NCBI GenBank assembly: GCA_017471965.1
Contig: JAFURF010000021.1
Span: forward strand, 1 to 54,363
Source: Bacteroidales bacterium
GTDB taxonomy: Bacteria; Bacteroidota; Bacteroidia; Bacteroidales; UBA932
Direction: 5' to 3'
Length of the DNA stretch: 54,363 nucleotides
Under the pieces are notes generated by a model. It saw only the letters and a program-made list of their open reading frames with translations, ran no database searches and was not told the origin of the DNA. Both the position numbers and the translations under genes were made by a program. Positions 16,040 to 25,172 of the stretch are shown piece by piece; within the stretch, counting starts at the first letter, position 1; every line of letters starts with the position of its first letter.

Positions 16040-19000
16040 TTAATCATGTTCGCTCTCGTCCTTGGACGTGCGGAGGGTTCTGGCAACGAATTCGTTCGGG
16101 TTCATTCCGAAATACTGATAGAAGCACTTCGAGAAGTAACTTGGCGTGTTGAATCCCACTTCCCAGCAGATTTCGTAGATCTTCTGCTGGCCTTGGATAA
16201 GAAGTTCCGCAGCCTTCCTGAGCCTCATCGTCTTGATGAGGTTGTTCGGAGTCATGCCTGTGAGGTCCTTTATCTTCTTGAAAAGGATGCTTCGGCTCAT
16301 GTGGAGTTGGTCGGCTATGTCATTTACCGACAGGTCCTGATTCGACAGGTTCTTCAAGACAATGTCGCTGAACATCTTGATGAGGTCTTCGTCGTTCTCG
16401 TTGTCGGCAAGTGTATGGAGTGCCAGGAACGGCCTTTTGCTGAATGAATCCCATAGGGCGCGTCTTCTTTCCAGAAGATTGCGGATCTGACTCTTCAGGT
16501 AGGTGACGTCCACAGGCTTGTCGATGTAAAGGTCTGCACCTGTCTCTGCACCCAGCATCATGGTCTCAATGTCTGAGTTGGACGAAAGGAGGATGATCGG
16601 TATGTGGCTCAGATTGATGTCTTTACGGAGGGACTCGCAAAGTTCCGTACCGTTCATCTTAGGCATCATGATGTCGCTTATGATGAGGTCGGCCATCTGT
16701 CCTGACTTGAGCATCTGCAGGGCCTCATCGCCGTCTGAGGCTGTGAGAATCCTGTATTTGTCCGACAGAGTGCTGGCGAGATAGAGTATGAGGTCTTCAT
16801 CGTCATCGACGAGAAGGAGGGTCAACGAATTTTTGCCCTTCGGCATATTTGCATCGTCAGCAGGGATTATCTGTCCTTCTTCTTCGTGCCCGTTCTGCTT
16901 CTCTTTTTCCTGGGCCAGATATTCCTGGATGTCCTCTTCAGTCGCCACGGACTCGCTCAGAGGCACCGATATGGTGAATTCTGTATATTTGTCCAGTTCG
17001 CTTGCCACTCTGAGTTTCATTCCCATCCTGTGTGCAAGCATGCTGGTGATGGACAGACCGAGGCCGAATCCCGGAGTAGGCCTCTTTGCTGCCTTGTCAT
17101 AGTGCCAGAAAGCCTGGAATATCTTCTTGAGTTCGTCAGGCGCTATGCCCGTACCGTTGTCATATACGGAGATATGGAGGACTCCTTCACGTATTTCAGA
17201 ACGTACCTCTATGAGGTCTTTTGTGAATTTTATCGCGTTGGTGATCAGATTGTTGATTATCTTGTTCCATGCTCCTGCATCTATCTCTGCCAAGGCTGTT
17301 CCGTCTGTGCTGTCAGAGAATTTCAAGGTGATTCCTTCTGCTGTGGTAAGAGGAATGAACTCGTCTACAATCTGCTTTGTCACCTGTATGATAGGCATGG
17401 TCGCGGTTTCCATGTTGGAGTTGCACTTCCTGAAGTTGAGTATTTCATTGGTAAGGCTGCTCAACTTGTCGGAACTTTTCTTTATCAGTGAAATGTTGTC
17501 CTGGACCTTCTTCGGGAGTCCCTTGATGTTGGCAATCTCGTTGGCAGGAGCAGTGATCAGCATCACAGGAGTTCTGATCTCATGTGCAAGATTGGTGAAG
17601 AACTGGAGTTCGGTCTCGATCCTTGTCTTTTCCTTCACATGCTTTATCTTCTGCGCACGTGCCTTCTTCTTCTGGAATGTGTAGGTGATGAAAGTCGTGA
17701 CGATTCCGCTGAGAAGCAGAATGCCGATAATTATATATATGATAATTGCGATCCTGCTGTTCCACCAGTAAGCCTTGACGGTGAATGTTGCGGATATCGG
17801 ATCTCCCCATATGCCGTCGTTGTTGCAGGAACATACACGGAATGTGTAGGTTCCGCATTTGAGGTTGGAGAACCTTACTGTGTTGTTCTCCCAGGAGGTC
17901 TCCTGCCATGCTGTTTCCGCCCCTTCCATTATATAACGGTAGCGGTTCCTTTGAGGGGACCGGAAACTTAATGCCGAGAAGCCTATTGTGAACGGGTCAT
18001 GACCTTTGTGGATGACAATGTGGTCTCCGTTCCTCAGGTTAGGGAAAGAGCATTGAGTAAATGTCGTGCCGGGAGCCGTGTAGTTGATCTGTATGGATTC
18101 GGGGTCGAAGACATTGAAGCCGTCGTTGGTTCCCAGGTATATGAGGCCGTCAGAAGTCTTGATGCCTGAGTTGTTGTTGAAGATGTCTGTTCTCAATCCA
18201 TCGGATTTTCCGAACATCATGGCTTTTTCTGAGGAGAGATTATATCTGATAAGACCTTCGTTTGTGCTGAGCCATATGTCGTTTTCGTCAGGGATTATAT
18301 TTAGTATGCTCATGTTCAGCATGTTGTAGGAATTGTTCTGTAGAGAGGATGTCTTGCCTGTGCCTATGTCGTATTTGATGACACCGCGCCCGGCTGTACC
18401 CAGATATATCTGGTTGGTATGTGTGTCCATGGATAATATTTCGTCGGGTATGGATGGCCCTGCTGTGCTTTCTACAGTATTGAGTTCCTGTGTCTTCGGG
18501 TCATATCTGAGTAAACCGTTGCTTATGGATGCGAACCAGATGTCACCTTTTGAGTCTCCCTTGATGGATATTATGTCACTATGGTATCCAAGGTGCTTCA
18601 TACAGGTGAACCCCTTTTCTTCTGTCCATGCCCATATGGCAGTCTTGGAGCCAAGCCATAGGCGTCCGGTCGGATCCTTATACAACGAGTAGACGCTTTG
18701 GTTGGTGGTTTCAGAATCACTGAACTTCGGGTAATGGTCTATCTGTCCGCTGTGGATATCCATACGATAGACTCCATTGCTATATGTCCCCACCCAAAGA
18801 TATTTGTCGTCTTCGAGAAGAGCGTGGATGTTGAGGTTGGGATTTGAGCGGTCGAGGACAACGGACTTGCTGGTCCCTGTCCGGGAATCGTATATGAAAA
18901 GTCCTCCGTCATCTGTTCCGATCCATATTTTCCCTTCGTTGTTTTCATGGAATTTGCTGATTACCCTGCCTCTTTGATTTCTCTGCGCGCATTTTTTCAG

Positions 19001-20041
19001 TGCAAAGTTGTAACTGTTCGGATTCATGTAGTTCACTCCTCCAAAATATGTGGCTATCCATAGGCCGTTTTCCTTGTCAAGAAAAATGTCGTGGACGAAA
19101 TCGTCGGACAAGCCTCCGTGTTCCGGTAGCCCGTAGGAATATGTCATTAGTTTTCCTGTATTGTAATTGTATTCTGTCAGACCTTGGTCTGAACCTAAGA
19201 GGAGTCTTCCCGGTTCTGACTCTACAATGGTGTGTATTCGGCCTTTCAGCACAGGTTCTCCTTGAATGGTGAGGTGATTGGTGAAGGTGCCGTCTTCTTT
19301 GTTGTAGTGGAATATTCCGCAGTTCCATCCTCCTATCCATAAGTTGCCTTCCCAGTCAAGGCACATGCAGAACGCATTTCTTTCTGTTATTCCTGTTTTA
19401 TTGTCGCGGATTATGATAGGCCGGAAAACCTCCTCTTCTCTATCGAAACAGTATAGATGGCTGCCGGAAGTAAGACACCATACAGTCCCCATTGCATCAA
19501 CGAGTACTTTTGGAGAATAATCGGATGTAAGACCACTTCTGTTTTCCGGGTCTTTTCTCCAGTTGGTTATATCTTCATTTTCCGGATTCAGACGATAGAC
19601 CCCGTCACCGAGTGATGATATCCATATGTTACCAGCCGCGTCTTGAGTTACCGAACGCACATGTATGGAACCGATTTCGGAGTCCGGACATATGTGGTGG
19701 AAAGCGGCGCTGCTTTTATCATAGGTGTAGAGTCCTCTTTCTGTTCCGATCCACATCCTTTTCTTGCCGTCTTCGAAAATGCAGTATATGCTGTTGTTTC
19801 CTATCGAGTGAGGGTCATTGGGGTTGTTCCTCCAGGTTGTCACTTTGTATGTGTCGTACATGGACAGTCCGTCATTAGTCCCGAACCACATGAGGCCTTC
19901 GGTATCCTGGTAGATGCTTTGAACGATGTTTGAACTCAGGCCGTTCTCGATGGTGATCTGACTGAATGTCATGTGTCCCTCCGCTTCTGCACGTATCAAG
20001 GACATCAGAAGAAGGATTAGTGTTATGATTGTGGTTTTCAT
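16040..20041 (-). CDS. Hybrid two-component system regulator (HTCS)
   Basis: A 1333-residue one-protein sensor/response regulator of the type that controls Bacteroidetes glycan loci. A signal peptide (MKTTIITLILLLMSLIRAEAEG) is followed by about 14 periplasmic propeller repeats (for example SIYQDTEGLMWFGTNDGLSMYD), then a Y_Y_Y domain near 690-755. A membrane span, IAIIIYIIIGILLLSGIV, lies near 760-785. Next come HisKA with H820 in LAHEIRTP, a HATPase domain (NLITNAIKFT, DNGTGI, GFGLGLSI), and a receiver (LLVDDDED, phospho-acceptor D1123 in ISDIMMPKMNG). The C-terminus is an AraC-type helix-turn-helix. Frame-open sequence upstream of 20041 is rejected as a start because it precedes the signal peptide. 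The gene is divergent from SusC1 and is the only regulator in the locus. Confidence 0.95.
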   Translation of the reverse strand: MKTTIITLILLLMSLIRAEAEGHMTFSQITIENGLSSNIVQSIYQDTEGLMWFGTNDGLSMYDTYKVTTWRNNPNDPHSIGNNSIYCIFEDGKKRMWIGTERGLYTYDKSSAAFHHICPDSEIGSIHVRSVTQDAAGNIWISSLGDGVYRLNPENEDITNWRKDPENRSGLTSDYSPKVLVDAMGTVWCLTSGSHLYCFDREEEVFRPIIIRDNKTGITERNAFCMCLDWEGNLWIGGWNCGIFHYNKEDGTFTNHLTIQGEPVLKGRIHTIVESEPGRLLLGSDQGLTEYNYNTGKLMTYSYGLPEHGGLSDDFVHDIFLDKENGLWIATYFGGVNYMNPNSYNFALKKCAQRNQRGRVISKFHENNEGKIWIGTDDGGLFIYDSRTGTSKSVVLDRSNPNLNIHALLEDDKYLWVGTYSNGVYRMDIHSGQIDHYPKFSDSETTNQSVYSLYKDPTGRLWLGSKTAIWAWTEEKGFTCMKHLGYHSDIISIKGDSKGDIWFASISNGLLRYDPKTQELNTVESTAGPSIPDEILSMDTHTNQIYLGTAGRGVIKYDIGTGKTSSLQNNSYNMLNMSILNIIPDENDIWLSTNEGLIRYNLSSEKAMMFGKSDGLRTDIFNNNSGIKTSDGLIYLGTNDGFNVFDPESIQINYTAPGTTFTQCSFPNLRNGDHIVIHKGHDPFTIGFSALSFRSPQRNRYRYIMEGAETAWQETSWENNTVRFSNLKCGTYTFRVCSCNNDGIWGDPISATFTVKAYWWNSRIAIIIYIIIGILLLSGIVTTFITYTFQKKKARAQKIKHVKEKTRIETELQFFTNLAHEIRTPVMLITAPANEIANIKGLPKKVQDNISLIKKSSDKLSSLTNEILNFRKCNSNMETATMPIIQVTKQIVDEFIPLTTAEGITLKFSDSTDGTALAEIDAGAWNKIINNLITNAIKFTKDLIEVRSEIREGVLHISVYDNGTGIAPDELKKIFQAFWHYDKAAKRPTPGFGLGLSITSMLAHRMGMKLRVASELDKYTEFTISVPLSESVATEEDIQEYLAQEKEKQNGHEEEGQIIPADDANMPKGKNSLTLLLVDDDEDLILYLASTLSDKYRILTASDGDEALQMLKSGQMADLIISDIMMPKMNGTELCESLRKDINLSHIPIILLSSNSDIETMMLGAETGADLYIDKPVDVTYLKSQIRNLLERRRALWDSFSKRPFLALHTLADNENDEDLIKMFSDIVLKNLSNQDLSVNDIADQLHMSRSILFKKIKDLTGMTPNNLIKTMRLRKAAELLIQGQQKIYEICWEVGFNTPSYFSKCFYQYFGMNPNEFVARTLRTSKDESEHD

Positions 20042-20226
20042 ACAAAAATAGTCTCTTGTGCAAATATATGAATTTTGTCCATGTGCGAGTTGTGTGCAGC
20101 GAAAAAAATGACTGTTTGGACAATTTTTGCATAAGTGAGGACAAATGTGGTGCTCTGTTTCTAGGGGGGGGTAACTTTGTAAATGATTTTTTAACCCCAA
20201 AATTATTAATTCTAAACAACATCGCA
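20042..20226 (+). promoter_or_regulatory. Divergent control region: HTCS promoter, candidate operator, SusC1 promoter
   Basis: On the minus strand TATATTTG (forward 20061-20068) is a -7 box for the HTCS gene. On the plus strand TAACTTTG at 20172-20179 is the -7 box for SusC1. It is directly preceded by eight G residues (20164-20171), with no clear -33 box, as expected of an activator-dependent promoter. TTTGGACAATTTTTGCAT at 20115-20132 matches 15 of 18 bases of a sequence upstream of SusC2, and a second GGACAA occurs at 20139-20144, 21 bp after the first. The leader ends with TTATTAATTCTAAA (20203-20216), also shared with SusC2. Confidence 0.6.
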
Positions 20227-23200
20227 ATGAAAGCATTCAAATGCAGATTTTTGCTTGTCATCGCTCTGTCGATGTTGAGTATCGTGTCGTTTGCTCAAGA
20301 ACTGACGATAAGCGGTACGGTAACTGATTCGACAGGAGAGCCGCTGGTCGGTGCGAATGTGGTTGTTCTTGACACTAAGACTCCGCATGGTGTGATGACA
20401 GATCTGGATGGTAATTTTACTATTGCCGTTCAGAAAAACTCATTACTTGAGGTTTCGTTCATCGGTTTTGTTTCACAAACAATCCGTGTTCAGAATTCTC
20501 AGAAAATCAATGTGGTCCTCGAAGAGGATTCCAATCTGATGGACGAGGTTGTTGTTGTCGGATTCGGTACGCAGAAGAAGGAATCTGTGGTCGGTGCGAT
20601 TACAGCCGTCAAGGCAAAGGAACTCCAGGCGCCTGTCCGATCCCTCAGTAACTCTATTGGTGGACGTGTTGCCGGTATTCTTTCTGTACAGAGGTCCGGT
20701 GAACCAGGAAAGGACGACGCTTCTTTCTGGATTCGCGGTATCTCGACCTTCACGGGAGATCAGAATCCTCTCATCCTTGTCGATGGTATCGAGCGACCTA
20801 TGAACAATGTGGACCCTCTTGAAATCGAGTCCTTCTCGGTCCTCAAAGATGCGTCTGCAACTGCTGTGTATGGTGTGCGTGGTGCAAACGGTGTCATCCT
20901 CATCACTACCAAACGTGGTTTTGACGGTAAGGCAAAGGTTGATGCCCGCTATGAGCACGGTTTTTCTTGGGCGACTCAGCGTCCTAAGTATCTTGACTCA
21001 TACCAGAGGTCTTTGCTCTTCAATGAGGCAATTGATGCCAACCCGTCCGCTTCTCAGGCTATGAAGTATACAAATGAAGAACTCATCGCAATGCGTGACG
21101 GTACTGACCTTGAACTCTATCCGAATGTTGATTGGCAGGATGTCCTGATGAAGGATGTCACAATGAACGAGAAACTCTCGGTAAACATTTCTGGTGGTGG
21201 TAAGAATGTAAAGTATTATACCGCCCTTTCTGTATACAACCAGGAGGGACAGTATGAGATCGACAACAGTGATTATCCGTGGGTACCTTCGGCTCTTGGT
21301 TCGTATGGACGTAACGTCAACTATACCCGTTACAATTTCCGTTCTAATGTCGATGCGAACATCGGAAAGTACACTGTGGTATCTTTAGGCCTTCAGGCTA
21401 CCATTGCAAACAACATGGAGCCGGCGAAGGGATCTAACGACATCTATCTGTGGATTAACAATGTTGCTCCAAATGCCTTCCCTGTATTATACAAAGACGG
21501 AAGTTTTCCTGGACGCGACGGTCTTTACAATCCTTATGTACAGTTGACACAGCGTGGATTCAAACAGACTACGTCAAATGAACTTCGCGCCAATCTCTCA
21601 ATAGATCAGGATCTGTCGTTCATAACCAAGGGGCTGAAGGCTGTTCTCAGATATGCATACGATGCGGAGAACTACAACAGTGCTACCCGTGAGCGTGAAC
21701 TTACCCTTTATCAGGCAGAGAGACGCAATGAGGACGGTGAACTTGAATACAAGGTCATTGATGCCAACAAGCAGGAGGAATACCTCAATTACAAGTCAGA
21801 GGCTTGGGGAAACCGAAATCAGTATTTCGAGGCATCCCTTGGCTATGACAGGACTTTCAACAAGCATGCTGTCAGCGGTCTCATCCTTTATTATATGAAG
21901 GACCGCAGGACCATTATCGCAGATTCGTATATCAACTCGCTTCCGAACCGTTCTCTTGGTATTGCAGCGAGAGCGACATATGCATATGACAAGAAGTATC
22001 TCTTGGAGGCCAATCTCGGTTACAACGGTTCTGAGAACTTCCCGAAAGGACAGCGTATGGGTATCTTCCCTGCATTCGCTGCCGGCTGGGTTATCAGTCA
22101 GGAGAATTTCCTGAAGGAAAACCCTACCCTCACATGGTTGAAACTCAGGGCATCTTACGGACAGGTCGGATCTGACCAGATCGGTTCTACACGATTCGCT
22201 TATCTTTCTACTCTTGTAAATGCAGGAGGTTCGAACGGATTCGGTATCAACTTCAATCAGGGTACCGGCGGACAGGGAGGTCTTGCAGAGGATCAGTTGG
22301 CTGCCCAGAATCTTACATGGGAGAAGGCTTCCAAGTATAATGTAGGTCTTGAGGTAGGTCTCTGGGATGCCTGGACCACAACATTCGAGGGATTCTACGA
22401 ATATCGTAACAATATCTTCATCCAGCCTCAGGTGTCTGAGATCGCAGGTCTCAACAAGCCGGCTTTTGCAAATACCGGTAGCATGGACAACAGAGGTTTC
22501 GAGGTTACTACAGAGTATAACAAGGTGTTCGGTAACGGTCTTGTCGTGACAGCACGTGCAAACTATACTTTTGCCCGCAACAAGTATATTGATGACGGTA
22601 AGACGTATGCTAACTACTATCAGGATGTAGCAGGTGTACGCTATGGCGAGCGTCTTCTCTATAAGGCACAGCATCTCTTCTCACAGGAGGAAATCGATGC
22701 TCTGCCAGACTACTATCGTCAGTTCTCGCTCACTAAGGATCAACTTCGCCCGGGAGACATCCGCTATGAGGATGTGAACGATGACGGACGTATTACGGAG
22801 GATGACCGCGTATGGACATCATGTCCTTCTATCCCTGAGTCCATGCTGGGATTTGGCGCATCTTTCGCTTATAAAGGATTTGATTTCTCATTCCTCTTCC
22901 AGGGAGCATTCGGTGCAAGTACATATCTTTCATCAGGATGGTATTTCCAGCCGTTCCAGGCAGAGCGTGACCCTAAGTACATGGGTAATATCCTTGAGAA
23001 CTTCAACGACAGATGGACACCGGACAATCAGGACCCTTATGCTTTCTCACCTCGTCTCTATATGGGACAGAATGTCAATAACTATGTAAGTTCGACATGG
23101 TGGGTCCGCAATAGTAATTATCTCCGTCTGAAGAACCTTGAGTTCGGTTATACCCTTCCGCGCAAGGCTCTGGACAAGATGAAGATGGATAATCTCCGCT

Positions 23201-23328
23201 TCTATATTTCTGCACAGAACCTCTGTACTTTCAGCAAGTTCGCGCGCAACTTCTGGGATCCGGAAGTATCTGCTGATTCGTATCCTATCCAGGCTACAGT
23301 ATTCCTTGGAGTCAACCTTACTTTCTAA
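20227..23328 (+). CDS. SusC-family TonB-dependent outer-membrane transporter (half A)
   Basis: A 1033-residue outer-membrane importer that moves oligosaccharides or glycopeptides into the periplasm using TonB energy. The order is: signal peptide (MKAFKCRFLLVIALSMLSIVSFAQ); a carboxypeptidase-regulatory-like beta domain (ELTISGTVTDSTGEPLVGANVVV); a TonB-box/plug region (DEVVVVGFGTQKKESVVGAI, then WIRGISTF, PLILVDGIE, ATAVYGVRGANGVILITTKRG); and a long barrel ending in VFLGVNLTF. ATG 20227 is used because it starts the signal peptide. The frame upstream runs through the promoter. SusD follows after 12 bp. It is the first gene of the operon driven from the HTCS-divergent promoter. Confidence 0.95.
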   Translation: MKAFKCRFLLVIALSMLSIVSFAQELTISGTVTDSTGEPLVGANVVVLDTKTPHGVMTDLDGNFTIAVQKNSLLEVSFIGFVSQTIRVQNSQKINVVLEEDSNLMDEVVVVGFGTQKKESVVGAITAVKAKELQAPVRSLSNSIGGRVAGILSVQRSGEPGKDDASFWIRGISTFTGDQNPLILVDGIERPMNNVDPLEIESFSVLKDASATAVYGVRGANGVILITTKRGFDGKAKVDARYEHGFSWATQRPKYLDSYQRSLLFNEAIDANPSASQAMKYTNEELIAMRDGTDLELYPNVDWQDVLMKDVTMNEKLSVNISGGGKNVKYYTALSVYNQEGQYEIDNSDYPWVPSALGSYGRNVNYTRYNFRSNVDANIGKYTVVSLGLQATIANNMEPAKGSNDIYLWINNVAPNAFPVLYKDGSFPGRDGLYNPYVQLTQRGFKQTTSNELRANLSIDQDLSFITKGLKAVLRYAYDAENYNSATRERELTLYQAERRNEDGELEYKVIDANKQEEYLNYKSEAWGNRNQYFEASLGYDRTFNKHAVSGLILYYMKDRRTIIADSYINSLPNRSLGIAARATYAYDKKYLLEANLGYNGSENFPKGQRMGIFPAFAAGWVISQENFLKENPTLTWLKLRASYGQVGSDQIGSTRFAYLSTLVNAGGSNGFGINFNQGTGGQGGLAEDQLAAQNLTWEKASKYNVGLEVGLWDAWTTTFEGFYEYRNNIFIQPQVSEIAGLNKPAFANTGSMDNRGFEVTTEYNKVFGNGLVVTARANYTFARNKYIDDGKTYANYYQDVAGVRYGERLLYKAQHLFSQEEIDALPDYYRQFSLTKDQLRPGDIRYEDVNDDGRITEDDRVWTSCPSIPESMLGFGASFAYKGFDFSFLFQGAFGASTYLSSGWYFQPFQAERDPKYMGNILENFNDRWTPDNQDPYAFSPRLYMGQNVNNYVSSTWWVRNSNYLRLKNLEFGYTLPRKALDKMKMDNLRFYISAQNLCTFSKFARNFWDPEVSADSYPIQATVFLGVNLTF

Positions 23329-23340
23329 AACGGATAGACA

Positions 23341-25131
23341 ATGAAAAAGAATATATTATCATTACTGATTCTGACATTCGCTGCGGTTGGCTGTTCGTAT
23401 CTTGATCAGGATCCGGAGCAACTCAACACCTTGGATAAGGTCTTTGCATCCAGAAACGATACCAGAGCATGGTTCTCTCGTATCTATTCTGATGACTATT
23501 TCCCGCAAGACCTTTGGGGTAGTGCTTACTACAATCACTTCATGTTCGGCCAGGATGATGCAAACAATGCTCTTGACTGGCACATCCCTCATGTTCTCAA
23601 TGGCTCTGTCAGCCCGGAGAATCCTGTGACCTCAACTGATGTCTACTATTTTGAACGCTATTATCAGGCCATCCGTCACTGCAACATCTTCCTTGAGAAT
23701 GTGGACAAGTGTACCGAGATAGGTCTTGTGGAACTCAACCGTATGAAGGCAGAGGCCAGATTCATGAGAGTCATGTATCATTTCTGGCTCCTTCGCGAAT
23801 ATGGTCCTATTCCTATCATCACCGAGTCCTTTACAAGTGGATTCTATGGTAGAAAGACTTATGACGAGTGCGTGCAGTGGATGGTAGATGAAATTGATGC
23901 AGTACTTCCGGATATGTATGTGGACCGCGTCGAGAACGAATGGGGATATCCTACCCAGGGTGCAGCACTTGCAATGAAGTCAAGAATCCTGCTTTATGCA
24001 GCTTCGCCTCTCTTCAATGGAAATCCTTTATATGCAAACTGGACTAACCCGGACGGTACAGTCCTCATCAACCAGACCTACAATCCTGAGAAATGGAAGG
24101 ATGCGGCAGATGCGGCAAAGGCTGTCATCGATCTTAATAAATATAGCCTCCTGAAGCCGGATTCTGCGGCTCCTACATTTGATGAGGTCGTTGATAATTA
24201 CCGCTCTATTACCACCACATGGAACGATGAAGTGATCTGGGCTAAGCCACAGTCTACTTCATGGTTCGCGATGCAGTCTATCCCTGCATGTTTCTATGGA
24301 TGGAACGGACGTACTACAGTTTCTCTTAATCTTGCTAATGCTTACTTCATGGCAGACGGCTCGGAGGCGCGTCCTCTGGAGGAGTGGTTCGCAAACAAGC
24401 AGTGGTCAGATTCAGACGGTAACGGTACTATCGCAAATACATTCTGGATGTTCGTAGACCGTGAGCCACGTTTCTATGCTTCATGCCATTTCCCTAACCA
24501 GTATATCTCATACGCTACTGCTGCAAAGCCTGATGTATGGAAGGTTGTTGAGTTCTGGTACTATGGAAATTCCGGTATTTCGAATTCATCAGGAGACCAT
24601 TGTACAACAGGTCTTACTCCAAGAAAGAACTTCCCGATGGATGCAGAGTCAGACGATGAGGAAGGAACAGCAGTGTTCAACAACATTCCTTTCCCTATGA
24701 TCCGTCTCGCTGAGATATATCTGAACTATTGTGAGGCAATGAACGAGTACAAAGGTTCATCAGCGCACTCTGAGATTCTTCCATATCTCAATGCAATCCG
24801 TGAGAGGGCTGGCATTCCGGGCTATACCGGTACATACACCAAGGAGCAGATGAGAGAGATGATCCAGCATGAGAGACGTGTCGAACTTGCAATAGAGGGA
24901 CACAGATACTTTGATGTACGCCGCTGGCTCATCGCCCATGGTGAAGACGGAGTCCTCAATACTCCGGTATGGTGTCTCAATGTTTCAGCAGGAGAACACG
25001 CAAGGGATCCTGAGTTCTTCACAATGGTCGAGGGAATGCCACGTGTTTTCAGGGTTGAGCACTATCTCGCTCCTATCAAGGCTGCTGAGGTTGCTCTCAA
25101 TACTGAACTTGTACAGGCTCCTTACTATTAA
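23341..25131 (+). CDS. SusD/RagB-family surface glycan-binding lipoprotein (half A)
   Basis: A 596-residue lipoprotein (FAAVGCSYLDQDP gives the acylated Cys) that caps the adjacent SusC barrel and delivers substrate to it. It has the family blocks FERYYQAIRHCNIFLENV, RFMRVMYHFWLLREYGPIPII, MKSRILLYAASPLFN and, near the C-terminus, FPMIRLAEIYLNYCEAMNE and RRVELAIEGHRYFDVRRW. It starts 12 bp after SusC1 and is certainly co-transcribed with it. The length is at the upper side of the usual 500-600. The ligand cannot be deduced from the sequence. The neighbours suggest glycopeptide or alpha-galactosylated glycan. Confidence 0.95.
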   Translation: MKKNILSLLILTFAAVGCSYLDQDPEQLNTLDKVFASRNDTRAWFSRIYSDDYFPQDLWGSAYYNHFMFGQDDANNALDWHIPHVLNGSVSPENPVTSTDVYYFERYYQAIRHCNIFLENVDKCTEIGLVELNRMKAEARFMRVMYHFWLLREYGPIPIITESFTSGFYGRKTYDECVQWMVDEIDAVLPDMYVDRVENEWGYPTQGAALAMKSRILLYAASPLFNGNPLYANWTNPDGTVLINQTYNPEKWKDAADAAKAVIDLNKYSLLKPDSAAPTFDEVVDNYRSITTTWNDEVIWAKPQSTSWFAMQSIPACFYGWNGRTTVSLNLANAYFMADGSEARPLEEWFANKQWSDSDGNGTIANTFWMFVDREPRFYASCHFPNQYISYATAAKPDVWKVVEFWYYGNSGISNSSGDHCTTGLTPRKNFPMDAESDDEEGTAVFNNIPFPMIRLAEIYLNYCEAMNEYKGSSAHSEILPYLNAIRERAGIPGYTGTYTKEQMREMIQHERRVELAIEGHRYFDVRRWLIAHGEDGVLNTPVWCLNVSAGEHARDPEFFTMVEGMPRVFRVEHYLAPIKAAEVALNTELVQAPYY

Positions 25132-25172
25132 TAGTTAATGACTTAAAAATGATTTAAGTGTAACTAATAATA

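Noticed and set aside
19875-20261. N-terminal extension of the HTCS gene upstream of 20041
   Set aside because: The true signal peptide begins at 20041, and the extension covers the divergent promoter and the start of SusC1.
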